Assembly: GCF_000378425.1 (NCBI RefSeq)
Contig: NZ_KB899815.1
Span: 1,002-65,001 of the forward strand
Direction: 5' to 3'
Source: Cohnella laeviribosi DSM 21336
Lineage (GTDB): Bacteria; Bacillota; Bacilli; Paenibacillales; Paenibacillaceae
Length of the DNA: 64,000 bases
Under the pieces are notes generated by a model. It was not told where the DNA came from and searched no databases. It saw nothing but the letters and a program-made list of their open reading frames with translations. Positions within the stretch are counted from its first letter, which is position 1. Each line of letters opens with the position of its first letter. Below, one piece after another: positions 43,949-51,284 of this stretch. The position numbers and the translations under genes were made by a program.

Positions 43949-44946
43949 ATGCCGTTCGTTGCTCCTTCTTGCGCGGATTTCGTTGCGTTGGACAGTTCCG
44001 CCAGCCTGGCCGCAAGCGCCTTAAGATCGTCCGGCAGCTCCGCTTCCAGCGTCATGGCTTCGCCCGTCACCGGATGGCGGAAGGCGAGCAGCCTTGCATG
44101 CAAAGCCTGCCGCTTGGCCACGTCCGCAAGCATCCGGGACAGAGGCGACCCTTCCCATGCCGGGTCGGTATAATAATCGTCCCCGATCAGCGGACAGCCG
44201 ATCGAGGTCATGTGCACGCGGATTTGGTGCGTCCGTCCGGTGCCGAGCCGGATTTCGAGCTCGGACGCGCCGCAATCGTAAACGCGGGCCACCGAATAAT
44301 AGGTAAGCGACGGCGCCCCGTCCTCGCGTATCGCGCGGCGGTGCGGATCTTCCGGCACCCGCCCGATCGCCCCGCGCACCTCGCCTTCTTCATGCGGGGG
44401 CTTCCCGTAGACGAAGGCGCGGTAAGCTTTCTCCACGGCGCCTTCCGCCATTTGGACCGAAAGCTGCTGATGCGCATAGGGATGCTTGGCGACGATGACC
44501 AGGCCGGACGTATGCTCGTCCAAGCGGTGCACGGGGCGGAAGCGGCAGCGCTCGCCCCGCTCCCGCCAATAATGCATGACCCCGTTGGCCAGCGTGTTCA
44601 AGTAATGGCCGGTCGTCGGATGCACGATGATGCCGGCGGGCTTGTTCAGAACGAGCAAATGCTCGTCTTCGAACACGATGTCCAGCTCCATCGGCTGCGG
44701 GAGAATATCGTCCGAAGACTCCTGCTCCATTCGCAGCTCGATGACGTCGCCCCGGGCGATCCTCGTGCCCGGCAGCGCCCGAATGCCGTTCACCTTCAGG
44801 CCGTCCTCGGATTTTTTCAGCCGCACGTAAAGCCTCCTGGAGACGCCGAGCCGATGCTTCAGAATTTCCTGCAGCGTCTTGCCGTCGTCGGCTTCGTCCG
44901 CGCGGTGCACCAGCGGCTGGTAATACCTTTCCTTCTCCTCATTCAT
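43945..44946 (-). CDS. RluA-family pseudouridine synthase
   Basis: A 333-residue enzyme with an S4-like RNA-binding start (LQEILKHRLGVSRRLYVRLK) and the catalytic signature VHRLDEHTSGLVIVAK, in which the Asp is the nucleophile. It isomerises uridine to pseudouridine in rRNA or tRNA; RluD-type 23S rRNA sites are the commonest for this architecture, but the target is not certain. It overlaps the genes on both sides by 4 and 8 bp, so it belongs to a tight four-gene run with the cobalamin genes. Confidence 0.92.
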   Translation of the reverse strand: MNEEKERYYQPLVHRADEADDGKTLQEILKHRLGVSRRLYVRLKKSEDGLKVNGIRALPGTRIARGDVIELRMEQESSDDILPQPMELDIVFEDEHLLVLNKPAGIIVHPTTGHYLNTLANGVMHYWRERGERCRFRPVHRLDEHTSGLVIVAKHPYAHQQLSVQMAEGAVEKAYRAFVYGKPPHEEGEVRGAIGRVPEDPHRRAIREDGAPSLTYYSVARVYDCGASELEIRLGTGRTHQIRVHMTSIGCPLIGDDYYTDPAWEGSPLSRMLADVAKRQALHARLLAFRHPVTGEAMTLEAELPDDLKALAARLAELSNATKSAQEGATNGI

Positions 44947-45532
44947 CCGCCTTCAGCCTCCGCCGGAACACGCGGGCGCCGCGCTCGTATTCCGCATCCC
45001 GCACGCCAAGGCGGGCGTTCGCCGCTCGCGCCGCGGCAAAAAAATAGTCCGACAGGCGGTTGATGTACCGCAGCGCCTCTTCCGGGCACGATTGCCCCGT
45101 CCGCGCCAGCGCCACCATGCGGCGCTCCGCCCGCCGGCACACGGTCCGGCACGCATGCAGCATCGAGGCGGCCAGGCTTCCGCCCGGCAGAATAAACCGT
45201 TCGATCGGCGGCGCATTCGCCGCATGCCGATCGATCCACGCCTCCAGCCGCGCCGTCATGTCCGCGGTGACCTTCAGCTGCTCCGGCGCCGGCTGCGCAT
45301 ACGACAAGTCCGAGCCGCAATCGAACAGCTCCTGCTGGATGACATAAAGCTCCTCCAGCAGATCGTCCCAGCTCCCGCCTGCGTCAGCCGCAAGCAAAGC
45401 GGCAGCCTGGCCGACGAAAGCGTTCAGCTCGTCGATCGTCCCGTAAGCCTCGACGCGCACGTCGTCCTTGGCCACCCGGCCGCCGATAATGGACGTTTCG
45501 CCTTTATCTCCCTTTCGGGTATAGAGTTTCAT
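44939..45532 (-). CDS. Cob(I)alamin adenosyltransferase (PduO type)
   Basis: A 197-residue ATP:corrinoid adenosyltransferase. The N-terminal ATP-binding motif (MKLYTRKGDKGETSIIGG) and the trimer-interface/active-site segment CRTVCRRAERRM, RYINRLSDYFFAAAR are typical of PduO. It adds the upper adenosyl ligand to reduced cobalamin. The start lies inside the 3' end of the CobU-like gene, with a 29-bp overlap, pointing to coupled B12 assimilation functions. Confidence 0.94.
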   Translation of the reverse strand: MKLYTRKGDKGETSIIGGRVAKDDVRVEAYGTIDELNAFVGQAAALLAADAGGSWDDLLEELYVIQQELFDCGSDLSYAQPAPEQLKVTADMTARLEAWIDRHAANAPPIERFILPGGSLAASMLHACRTVCRRAERRMVALARTGQSCPEEALRYINRLSDYFFAAARAANARLGVRDAEYERGARVFRRRLKADE

Positions 45533-46133
45533 GATGAACGTTCCCCCGCTTCGTACGCGAACCTTTCAATTCCGTCGCCGCTCCGGCCGTCAGCCGGTAC
45601 ATGCCGGCGCACGCGCTTGCAAGGCGCAAATTGGCCGCCGACAGCCGAGCCAGATACCACCGTTCCCATGGATCGGCCGCAAGCCCCGCAAGCGGTTCCT
45701 CCGTGACGACGATCCTCCGGCCGTCGAAGCCGAGAATGGCGCCGAGCGTCTCGTCGAGCGCCGCGTCCAGCCTGGCGAATGCCGAATCCGGCGCCGCGTC
45801 CGGCTTGGCGGACGCATCCCGCTCGCGGGCGATTTGGCCGCGAAGCCAGCCGGCCAGGCCGTCGAACACGACGACCCGCTGATCGATCCGAAACGGATTC
45901 GAACTGAAGTTGATTTCCTCGAATTTGCGAGCCGCATCCGCATCCGCCCGAAGCATTTTCCACCGGAAGGCCGGTTGGGTGCCGGAGGGCCGTTCGGGTG
46001 CCGGAAGGCGTCCCGAATCGTCAGGCCAGGCGGGACATGCCAGCAGAATCGCCTCTCGGCCGAGCGCTTCGGCCAGACGCCAAGCGAACGCCGATTTCCC
46101 GCTGCCGACGCCCCCGATGACGAGCCACAGCAT
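45504..46133 (-). CDS. CobU-like cobinamide kinase family protein
   Basis: A 209-residue protein with a P-loop at residues 7-14 (GGVGSGKS), a Walker B-like VVVFDGLAGW and the C-terminal helix SAANLRLASAC, as in CobU (adenosylcobinamide kinase / guanylyltransferase). The region that normally carries the guanylylated histidine has none; the only histidines are in the final 15 residues. Kinase activity is plausible, guanylyltransfer doubtful. The ATG at 46133 was preferred because it starts the P-loop strand as usual and has GGGAGG 8 bp upstream. Confidence 0.75.
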   Translation of the reverse strand: MLWLVIGGVGSGKSAFAWRLAEALGREAILLACPAWPDDSGRLPAPERPSGTQPAFRWKMLRADADAARKFEEINFSSNPFRIDQRVVVFDGLAGWLRGQIARERDASAKPDAAPDSAFARLDAALDETLGAILGFDGRRIVVTEEPLAGLAADPWERWYLARLSAANLRLASACAGMYRLTAGAATELKGSRTKRGNVHHETLYPKGR

Positions 46134-46176
46134 CTCCCCTACCTCCCTGTCGCCGTACTTCCTTTCCACTATAGCA

Positions 46177-46212
46177 CAAAAAGAAAAAGCCCGGAAACGC
46201 GCCTCCGGGCTT
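46177..46212 (-). terminator. Terminator of the Spo0E-type gene
   Basis: AAGCCCGG (46187-46194) pairs with CCGGGCTT (46205-46212), followed on the minus strand by a TTTTTC tail. The stem overlaps the stop codon of the Spo0E-type gene. Confidence 0.82.
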
Positions 46213-46468
46213 ATCTGGCGATAAGGGTCTGTTTCATGTATTCGTTTATCTTAACATCCAGCAGTCGGCTGATTTCAATGACGGGCTCCGACGTAAACGA
46301 CATTTCCCGCAAAAAAGCCTCGGTCATGCTTCGCCTCAAGCTGTCGATCTCGTCAACCAAGCTGCCGGATTCCCCGAAGGAATCGTCTCCCCGGCAAGCC
46401 CGAACGGACGAGACGTAATGGATTGCGGTATCGTCATGCCCCATCGATCTATGTTCCGCCGTCTCCAC
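46211..46468 (-). CDS. Spo0E-like aspartyl-phosphate phosphatase
   Basis: An 85-residue protein whose last 50 residues form the Spo0E helical hairpin: IDSLRRSMTEAFL, then SRLLDVKINEYMK with the SxxLD motif needed for dephosphorylation. Spo0E-type proteins remove phosphate from Spo0A and delay sporulation. Start choice: the GTG at 46468 has GGGGAG 5 bp upstream. A TTG 51 bp further upstream coincides with the predicted transcription start and is rejected. The N-terminal 35 residues are not part of the family core. Confidence 0.82.
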   Translation of the reverse strand: METAEHRSMGHDDTAIHYVSSVRACRGDDSFGESGSLVDEIDSLRRSMTEAFLREMSFTSEPVIEISRLLDVKINEYMKQTLIAR

Positions 46469-46524
46469 GCTCTCTCCCCTTTCACTTGACGAGTCATCAT
46501 CCAGCGGCTTGAAAAACAAGGGTA

Positions 46525-46553
46525 ATTATAGCAGAACATGGGGAAAATGCCTA
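46525..46553 (-). promoter_or_regulatory. Promoter of the Spo0E-type gene
   Basis: TATAAT (46525-46530) with a weak -35 TAGGCA (46548-46553) at 17 bp on the minus strand. Confidence 0.5.
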
Positions 46554-46579
46554 TCTAAATTATGCAAAATGTTGAAAAA

Positions 46580-47791
46580 TCACAATTTGTTCAAAAAATC
46601 GCCAATCCTCTCCAAAGCTTCGGTCAGCTGCGCGACCGACGTCGCATAGGAGCAGCGGATGAAGCCCTCGCCGCCTTTGCCGAACACGTGTCCGGGAACG
46701 GCGGCAACTTTGGCTTCCTTCAGCAGACGCTCGGCGAACTCGTTCGCGCTAAGGCCCGTCGACCGGATGGAGGGGAAAGCGTAAAACGCCCCATGCGGCT
46801 CGTGGCAATCGAGACCGATTTCGCGGAAGCCGCTTACGACCAGCCTTCTGCGCTGATTGTACGATTCGACCATGCGGTACATGTCTTCCATGCCGTTCTT
46901 GAGCGCTTCGAGCGCAGCCACCTGGCTCATGATCGGGGCGCACATGACGGTGTATTGATGGATTTTGAGCATGGCGCCGATGAGGTCCGGATGGCCGCAC
47001 GCGTATCCGAGCCTCCAGCCCGTCATGGCGAACGCCTTGGAAAAGCCGTTGACCACGATCGTCCGATCCCGCATGCCGGGCAAAGAAGCGAAGCTTACAT
47101 GCTTGCCGCTGTACGTCAATTCCGCGTAAATCTCGTCGGATATGACGATCAGGTCGTGCTCCTCCACGACCTTGGCGATCGGCAGCCAATCCTCGTACGT
47201 CATGATGGCGCCGGTCGGATTGCTCGGGTAGCACAAAATAAGCAGCTTCGATCTCGGGGTAATCGCTGCCTTGAGGTTCTCGGCCTTCAGCTTGAAGCCG
47301 TCTTCGGCATACGTCTCGACGCCTACCGGCACGCCGCCTCCAAGCGTCGTAATCGGATTGTAGGAGATATAGCACGGCTCGGGAACCAGCATCTCGTCGC
47401 CGGGCTCGATCAGGGCGCGAATCGCCAGATCGATCGCTTCGCTGCTGCCGACCGTGACGAGTATTTCGCTTGCGGGATCGTAGTCCAGGCGGAATTGATG
47501 ATGCAGGTACTCGCCGATCGCTTCGCGCAGCTCGGGCATGCCGGCGTTCGACGTATACTGCGTTTTTCCCTTCTCAAGCGAATACACGGCCGCATCCCGA
47601 TAGCGCCACGGAGTGACAAAGTCCGGCTCGCCGACGCCAAGCGATATGATGCTGCCGTCCTTGCTTGCGCTGACCAGATCGAAAAAACGGCGGATGCCGG
47701 AAGGCGGGATCGCGCGGGCGCCGGCCGACAAATAATCTTTCATACCGTTTCGTTTGGTCCGGGTTTTGGTCAGTTCCTCGTCTTTGATCAT
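46580..47791 (-). CDS. Class I aminotransferase (PatA-like)
   Basis: A 403-residue fold-type I aminotransferase. PLP lysine K252 is in VNGFSKAFAMTGWRLGY, the ring-binding Asp in VISDEIYAELTY, and SNPTGA is at 190-195. The N-terminal part IPPSGIRRFFDL is typical of Bacillus PatA-type and aspartate aminotransferases that act on N-acetyl-diaminopimelate or aromatic amino acids. It follows the Lrp-type regulator by 30 bp, so it may be its target. Confidence 0.88.
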   Translation of the reverse strand: MIKDEELTKTRTKRNGMKDYLSAGARAIPPSGIRRFFDLVSASKDGSIISLGVGEPDFVTPWRYRDAAVYSLEKGKTQYTSNAGMPELREAIGEYLHHQFRLDYDPASEILVTVGSSEAIDLAIRALIEPGDEMLVPEPCYISYNPITTLGGGVPVGVETYAEDGFKLKAENLKAAITPRSKLLILCYPSNPTGAIMTYEDWLPIAKVVEEHDLIVISDEIYAELTYSGKHVSFASLPGMRDRTIVVNGFSKAFAMTGWRLGYACGHPDLIGAMLKIHQYTVMCAPIMSQVAALEALKNGMEDMYRMVESYNQRRRLVVSGFREIGLDCHEPHGAFYAFPSIRSTGLSANEFAERLLKEAKVAAVPGHVFGKGGEGFIRCSYATSVAQLTEALERIGDFLNKL

Positions 47792-47821
47792 GGGAGTTTT
47801 TTCCTTCTTTCAGTTATTAGG

Positions 47822-48313
47822 TTACGGCGAAACCGGCAATCGGTGATCGTCTTCGAAATCTTCGAAAATGATGCCGTCCTGCTTGTATTTTTTCAGAATG
47901 AAAAACGTTTTGGTCGAAATGACCGATTCGATCGTCGCCAGCTTGTTGGAAACGAACGATGCGACTTCCTTCAGGTTTTTGCCTTCGATTTCGACGAGCA
48001 GGTCGTACGCCCCCGACATGAGATAGACCGACTTCACTTCCGGGTACAGGTAAATCCGCTCGGCGATGCTTTCAAACCCCCGTCCGCGCTCCGGCGAGCA
48101 CTCCACCTCGATGAGCGCGGTCACCTTCTCGTCGTCGACCTTGCTCCAGTTGATCACGGTGGCGTATTTGACAATTACATGATCGCTCTCCATCTCCGCG
48201 ATGGCCTGGGATACCTCGGATTCGTCCGCACCCAGCATCGTGGCGATGACCGATGGGGACAAACGCGCGTCTTCCTTGAGCAGATCCAAAATTTTCAGCT
48301 TCAATTCGTTCAT
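47822..48313 (-). CDS. Lrp/AsnC-family regulator
   Basis: A 163-residue regulator with an N-terminal helix-turn-helix (LKILDLLKEDARLSPSVIATM) and a C-terminal RAM ligand-binding domain (about 65-145: TALIEVECSP ... VYLMSGAYDLLVEIEG). These proteins sense amino acids. It is the first gene of an operon with the aminotransferase downstream, a common arrangement for local control. A GGAGGG ribosome site precedes the ATG. Confidence 0.92.
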   Translation of the reverse strand: MNELKLKILDLLKEDARLSPSVIATMLGADESEVSQAIAEMESDHVIVKYATVINWSKVDDEKVTALIEVECSPERGRGFESIAERIYLYPEVKSVYLMSGAYDLLVEIEGKNLKEVASFVSNKLATIESVISTKTFFILKKYKQDGIIFEDFEDDHRLPVSP

Positions 48314-48414
48314 TGGGATCCCTCCTGAATACCTCTCATATTACATCAAATACAGGCCGGATGGAAAGGAGCAAATCGGAGTGCACACTGGACCTATTCT
48401 CGTCCGCAACACGC

Positions 48415-48448
48415 AAAATTCCCCTTCGGCCGTCGGTCGAAGGGGAAT
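48415..48448 (-). terminator. Terminator of the cotF-like pair
   Basis: ATTCCCCTTCG/CGAAGGGGAAT stem with 9-nt loop and TTTT on the minus strand, about 20 bp past the stop. Confidence 0.85.
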
Positions 48449-48466
48449 CGCGGAAGATCGATCTTT

Positions 48467-48847
48467 TTACATGTAGTATTGTGGCTGCTGGTTAGGCTGC
48501 TGATAAGGAGGAACGGGATGCTGGACCGCGTTCGCCTGGTTGCGGCGCTGCTGCACAAACTGGTTCGTCTGCTGCTGGGTCTGCTGATACTCCTTCAGCT
48601 GCTTGTCGATTTCCTGGCGCAAAGCGGGGGAGGAGGCGGTATACATGTTTTGCTGCTTCATCGAGTTGTACAGCTCGCCCTGCATCGCCAGCGTATTGTT
48701 CAGCAGCTGCGTAAACATTTGCCTTACGTTCGGACATACCGATTCGGTAGCGGCGATGGCGTATTCCCGCGTCACCCGCTTGAGATCGGCCAGAACGGTA
48801 TAAGCCAGATCCTTATCCGGCATGAAAGATTGGGAAGCCGTGTTCAT
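48467..48847 (-). CDS. CotF-like spore coat protein
   Basis: A 126-residue protein with the four-helix CotF core (LAYTVLADLKRVTREYAIAA, then CPNVRQMFTQLLNNTLAMQGELYNSM) and a Gln/Pro/Tyr-rich tail (PPYQQPNQQPQYYM), a composition typical of spore coat proteins. It is the second gene of a pair with the small gene upstream (17-bp gap). It would be made in the mother cell late in sporulation. Confidence 0.82.
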   Translation of the reverse strand: MNTASQSFMPDKDLAYTVLADLKRVTREYAIAATESVCPNVRQMFTQLLNNTLAMQGELYNSMKQQNMYTASSPALRQEIDKQLKEYQQTQQQTNQFVQQRRNQANAVQHPVPPYQQPNQQPQYYM

Positions 48848-48864
48848 CCTTGTCGATTCCTCCT

Positions 48865-49089
48865 TTAGGCTTGCGGCTGCGTCGGCGCGTTCGGCTGCGA
48901 CTGCTGCAGACAGTTAAGCAGCGATTGGTAATGCTGCATGTGCACCTGCGCCTGATGGTTCAGCACCTGCTGGATCTGCTGGTTGCCGCAAATCGAAGCG
49001 GCCGCCGCGCATTGCTTGATCAGCAAATCCTCGTTCGACATGGAGTCCGCGATGTACTCCAGCTCTTTGGCGGTTATCGGTTGGTTCAT
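48865..49089 (-). CDS. Small spore-coat-associated protein (CotF/YgxB-like)
   Basis: A 74-residue helical protein (AKELEYIADSMSNEDLLIKQCAAAASICGNQQIQQ, broken here by the motif limit into its first half) with a Gln/His/Pro-rich end. The pattern LEYIADSMxNEDLLIKxC resembles the N-terminal part of small CotF-family coat proteins in Bacilli. It is co-transcribed with the larger cotF-like gene. Confidence 0.65.
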   Translation of the reverse strand: MNQPITAKELEYIADSMSNEDLLIKQCAAAASICGNQQIQQVLNHQAQVHMQHYQSLLNCLQQSQPNAPTQPQA

Positions 49090-49208
49090 CCGCTAACTTC
49101 CTTCCATTTCCAAGAGTTGTTATCAACAAGGGTAGTATTTGCCGCCAGCAGGAAAATATGCAAATGCATGTCCAAGAACCATACGCAATCCGCGCGCCGT
49201 GCCGGAAT

Positions 49209-50138
49209 CTAGCTGTCCGGGTTGAACACGCCCATGCTCAAATACCGCTCGCCGGTGTCGGGGGCGATGCAGAGCACGCGCTTGCCCGCGCCAAGCCGGC
49301 GGGCCAGCTTGAGCGCGGCAAACACGGACGCGCCGGAAGAAGGGCCGACGAGCAGCCCTTCCTCCCGCGCGAGCTGCCGCATCGTCGTCAGCGCATCGTC
49401 GTCCGTTACCTGAACGATTTCGTCATAGACCGCCGTATTCAGAATCTTCGGGACGAATCCGGGGCTTGTACCGACAAGCTTATGCGGACCGGGCTTGCCT
49501 CCCGACAGCACGGGGGAACCCGCGGGCTCGACAACGGCGATATAAAGTCCGGGCAGACGGGACTTCAGCTCCTCTCCGGTTCCGGTAATCGTGCCGCCCG
49601 TACCTGCCGTTGCGACAAACGCGTCGAGCCGTCCTTCGGTCTGTTCGATGATTTCAAGCGCGGTCGTGCGGCGGTGAATGTCCGGATTCGCCGGATTTTC
49701 AAACTGATTCGGCATATAGCTTCCGGGGATTTCGGCCAGCAGCTCCTTCGCCTTGGCGATCGCCCCCGGCATGCGCTGCTCTGCGGGCGTCAGCACGACT
49801 TCCGCGCCATAGCCCCGCAGCAGGGCGATCCGCTCCCGCGACATATTGTCGGGCATGACGAGAATCAGGCGGTAACCTTTGGCCGCCGCGTTCATCGCCA
49901 GACCGATGCCGGTGTTCCCGCTGGTCGGCTCGATAATGACCGAGCCCGGCGCGATCAGCCCCCGCGCTTCCGCGTCGGCGATAAGCGCATAGGCGGCGCG
50001 GTCCTTGACGCTTCCGCTCGGGTTCATTTTTTCCAGCTTCACCAGCACTTCCGCATCCCGCTCCCCGGTCAACCGGTTCAGCCGGACGGCAGGCGTATCC
50101 CCGATCAGTTCCGTTACGGAACGGACAACCCGGCTCAT
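49209..50138 (-). CDS. cysK: Cysteine synthase / O-acetylserine sulfhydrylase
   Basis: A 309-residue fold-type II PLP enzyme that makes cysteine from O-acetylserine and sulfide. The PLP lysine is K45 in NPSGSVKDR; EPTSGNTGIGLA and GTGGTITG (phosphate cup) are present. The start overlaps the stop of the zinc-ribbon gene by 4 bp (ATGA). Paralogues acting in transsulfuration have similar sequence, so CysK versus a cystathionine beta-synthase-like role is not fully settled. Confidence 0.92.
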   Translation of the reverse strand: MSRVVRSVTELIGDTPAVRLNRLTGERDAEVLVKLEKMNPSGSVKDRAAYALIADAEARGLIAPGSVIIEPTSGNTGIGLAMNAAAKGYRLILVMPDNMSRERIALLRGYGAEVVLTPAEQRMPGAIAKAKELLAEIPGSYMPNQFENPANPDIHRRTTALEIIEQTEGRLDAFVATAGTGGTITGTGEELKSRLPGLYIAVVEPAGSPVLSGGKPGPHKLVGTSPGFVPKILNTAVYDEIVQVTDDDALTTMRQLAREEGLLVGPSSGASVFAALKLARRLGAGKRVLCIAPDTGERYLSMGVFNPDS

Positions 50139-50719
50139 TGCGGGCTTCCTTTCTTCTTCGCGGCTCCGCTGAGCCGTTGGGACAGCTTTATGCGGTCCTC
50201 CTCGGACAGCGCGTAATGCACGGCAAAGCAGGACGGGCACACATAAGCCTGTACCGCAAACGGAGCGCCCAGCACCGCTCCGCCGCCGTACAGCAGCTTG
50301 GATACGCGCGGCTTAAACGCCTCTTCGCCGACTTGGATTTCGCCCGCTTCCAGCATATATTCATGGCACACCGGGCATTCGGGAACCGTCTCCTGCTCGT
50401 CGAGCAGCTTTTCGACCGTCTCCTCGAAATCGAGCAGGCTCTCCGCTTTTTCTTCGATCTCTTCCAGCTCTTTGATGTCTTCGAGCTTGGCGTCCCGTTC
50501 CCAATCCGGCTCTTCGCCGGCAGCTGCCGCGCCGCCTCCGGACCGTTTGGCCGCTGCGGCCGGTTCCTCCGGCTCGTCCTCCTCGTTTTTGTCCAGCGTG
50601 ATCCTCAGCGTCCGGTAACCGTCCAATTCGTTCTCGCAAACGGGACAAACTTTATCCGGCTCCTGGCCTTCCTCGGTAAGAATTTCCGTCTGACACCACG
50701 GGCATACGACGACTGCCAT
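50135..50719 (-). CDS. Zinc-ribbon protein with acidic linker
   Basis: A 194-residue protein with two zinc-ribbon parts: CPWC and CPVC at the N-terminus (residues 6-29) and CPVC and CPSC in the C-terminal half. Between them is a very acidic, probably coiled linker (about 45-110). There is no membrane segment. The function is unknown; it sits between a 27-residue membrane peptide gene (1-bp gap) and cysK (4-bp overlap), which suggests the three are made together. Confidence 0.7.
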   Translation of the reverse strand: MAVVVCPWCQTEILTEEGQEPDKVCPVCENELDGYRTLRITLDKNEEDEPEEPAAAAKRSGGGAAAAGEEPDWERDAKLEDIKELEEIEEKAESLLDFEETVEKLLDEQETVPECPVCHEYMLEAGEIQVGEEAFKPRVSKLLYGGGAVLGAPFAVQAYVCPSCFAVHYALSEEDRIKLSQRLSGAAKKKGSPQ

Positions 50720-50720
50720 T

Positions 50721-50804
50721 TTATCCCTCCATCACCATGTAAACGACGCCTAACGCAAAAAACACCAACGCAAGCGCAAACAAAGTGCCCCACAAATATT
50801 TCAT
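50721..50804 (-). CDS. 27-residue membrane peptide
   Basis: A very short gene with GGAGG 7 bp ahead of the ATG and a stop one base before the next gene starts. The peptide is a single hydrophobic helix (YLWGTLFALALVFFALGVVY) with a Met/Glu/Gly end. The ribosome site and exact packing between two genes support it as real. Confidence 0.6.
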   Translation of the reverse strand: MKYLWGTLFALALVFFALGVVYMVMEG

Positions 50805-50827
50805 GCGCAAACCTCCAGCCGACCCGG

Positions 50828-51259
50828 TCACCCGTAGGTGACGACCGCTCCGATAATGTAAGACAGCGAAACCGACAAAAACAGCGAGATCAGCCCGACC
50901 GCCCGATTGTCCCGGGCGATTTCGTCATCGATACGGAACACCGGCGTGAAAAATTCGAACAGAAAATACGCGGCCAAGAGCAGCACGAATCCGACGCCGG
51001 CCCAAAGCAAGCTTTCGTAAATCGTGTCGTTGCTTTGGATCGAGAAGCGGAACACGTTGCAAATGCCGAATATTTTTCCTCCGGTAGCCATCGCGACCGA
51101 CACGTTGCCTTTTGCGATTTCGTTCCAGCAGTTGTATTTGGTGACCCATTCAAAGCAAGCAAGGCAAACGATCAGCATCAAGATGCCGACCGAAAAATAG
51201 GCCAGCATCGCCAAAAGGGGATGAGCCATCAACGAATCCACGCTGCTCGTACTGTCCAT
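50828..51259 (-). CDS. DUF350 membrane protein
   Basis: A 143-residue protein with four predicted membrane helices (about 13-36, 50-68, 80-102, 115-138) and the family motif NVSVAMATGGKIFGI near residue 52. DUF350 proteins are of unknown function and often lie near glutathionylspermidine synthase-like genes; none is here. The ATG at 51259 has GGAGG at 7 bp; a TTG six bases earlier is too close to the ribosome site. It lies 25 bp downstream of mutS2. Confidence 0.82.
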   Translation of the reverse strand: MDSTSSVDSLMAHPLLAMLAYFSVGILMLIVCLACFEWVTKYNCWNEIAKGNVSVAMATGGKIFGICNVFRFSIQSNDTIYESLLWAGVGFVLLLAAYFLFEFFTPVFRIDDEIARDNRAVGLISLFLSVSLSYIIGAVVTYG

Positions 51260-51284
51260 GCGCAATCCTCCCCCCGTTCCGCCG

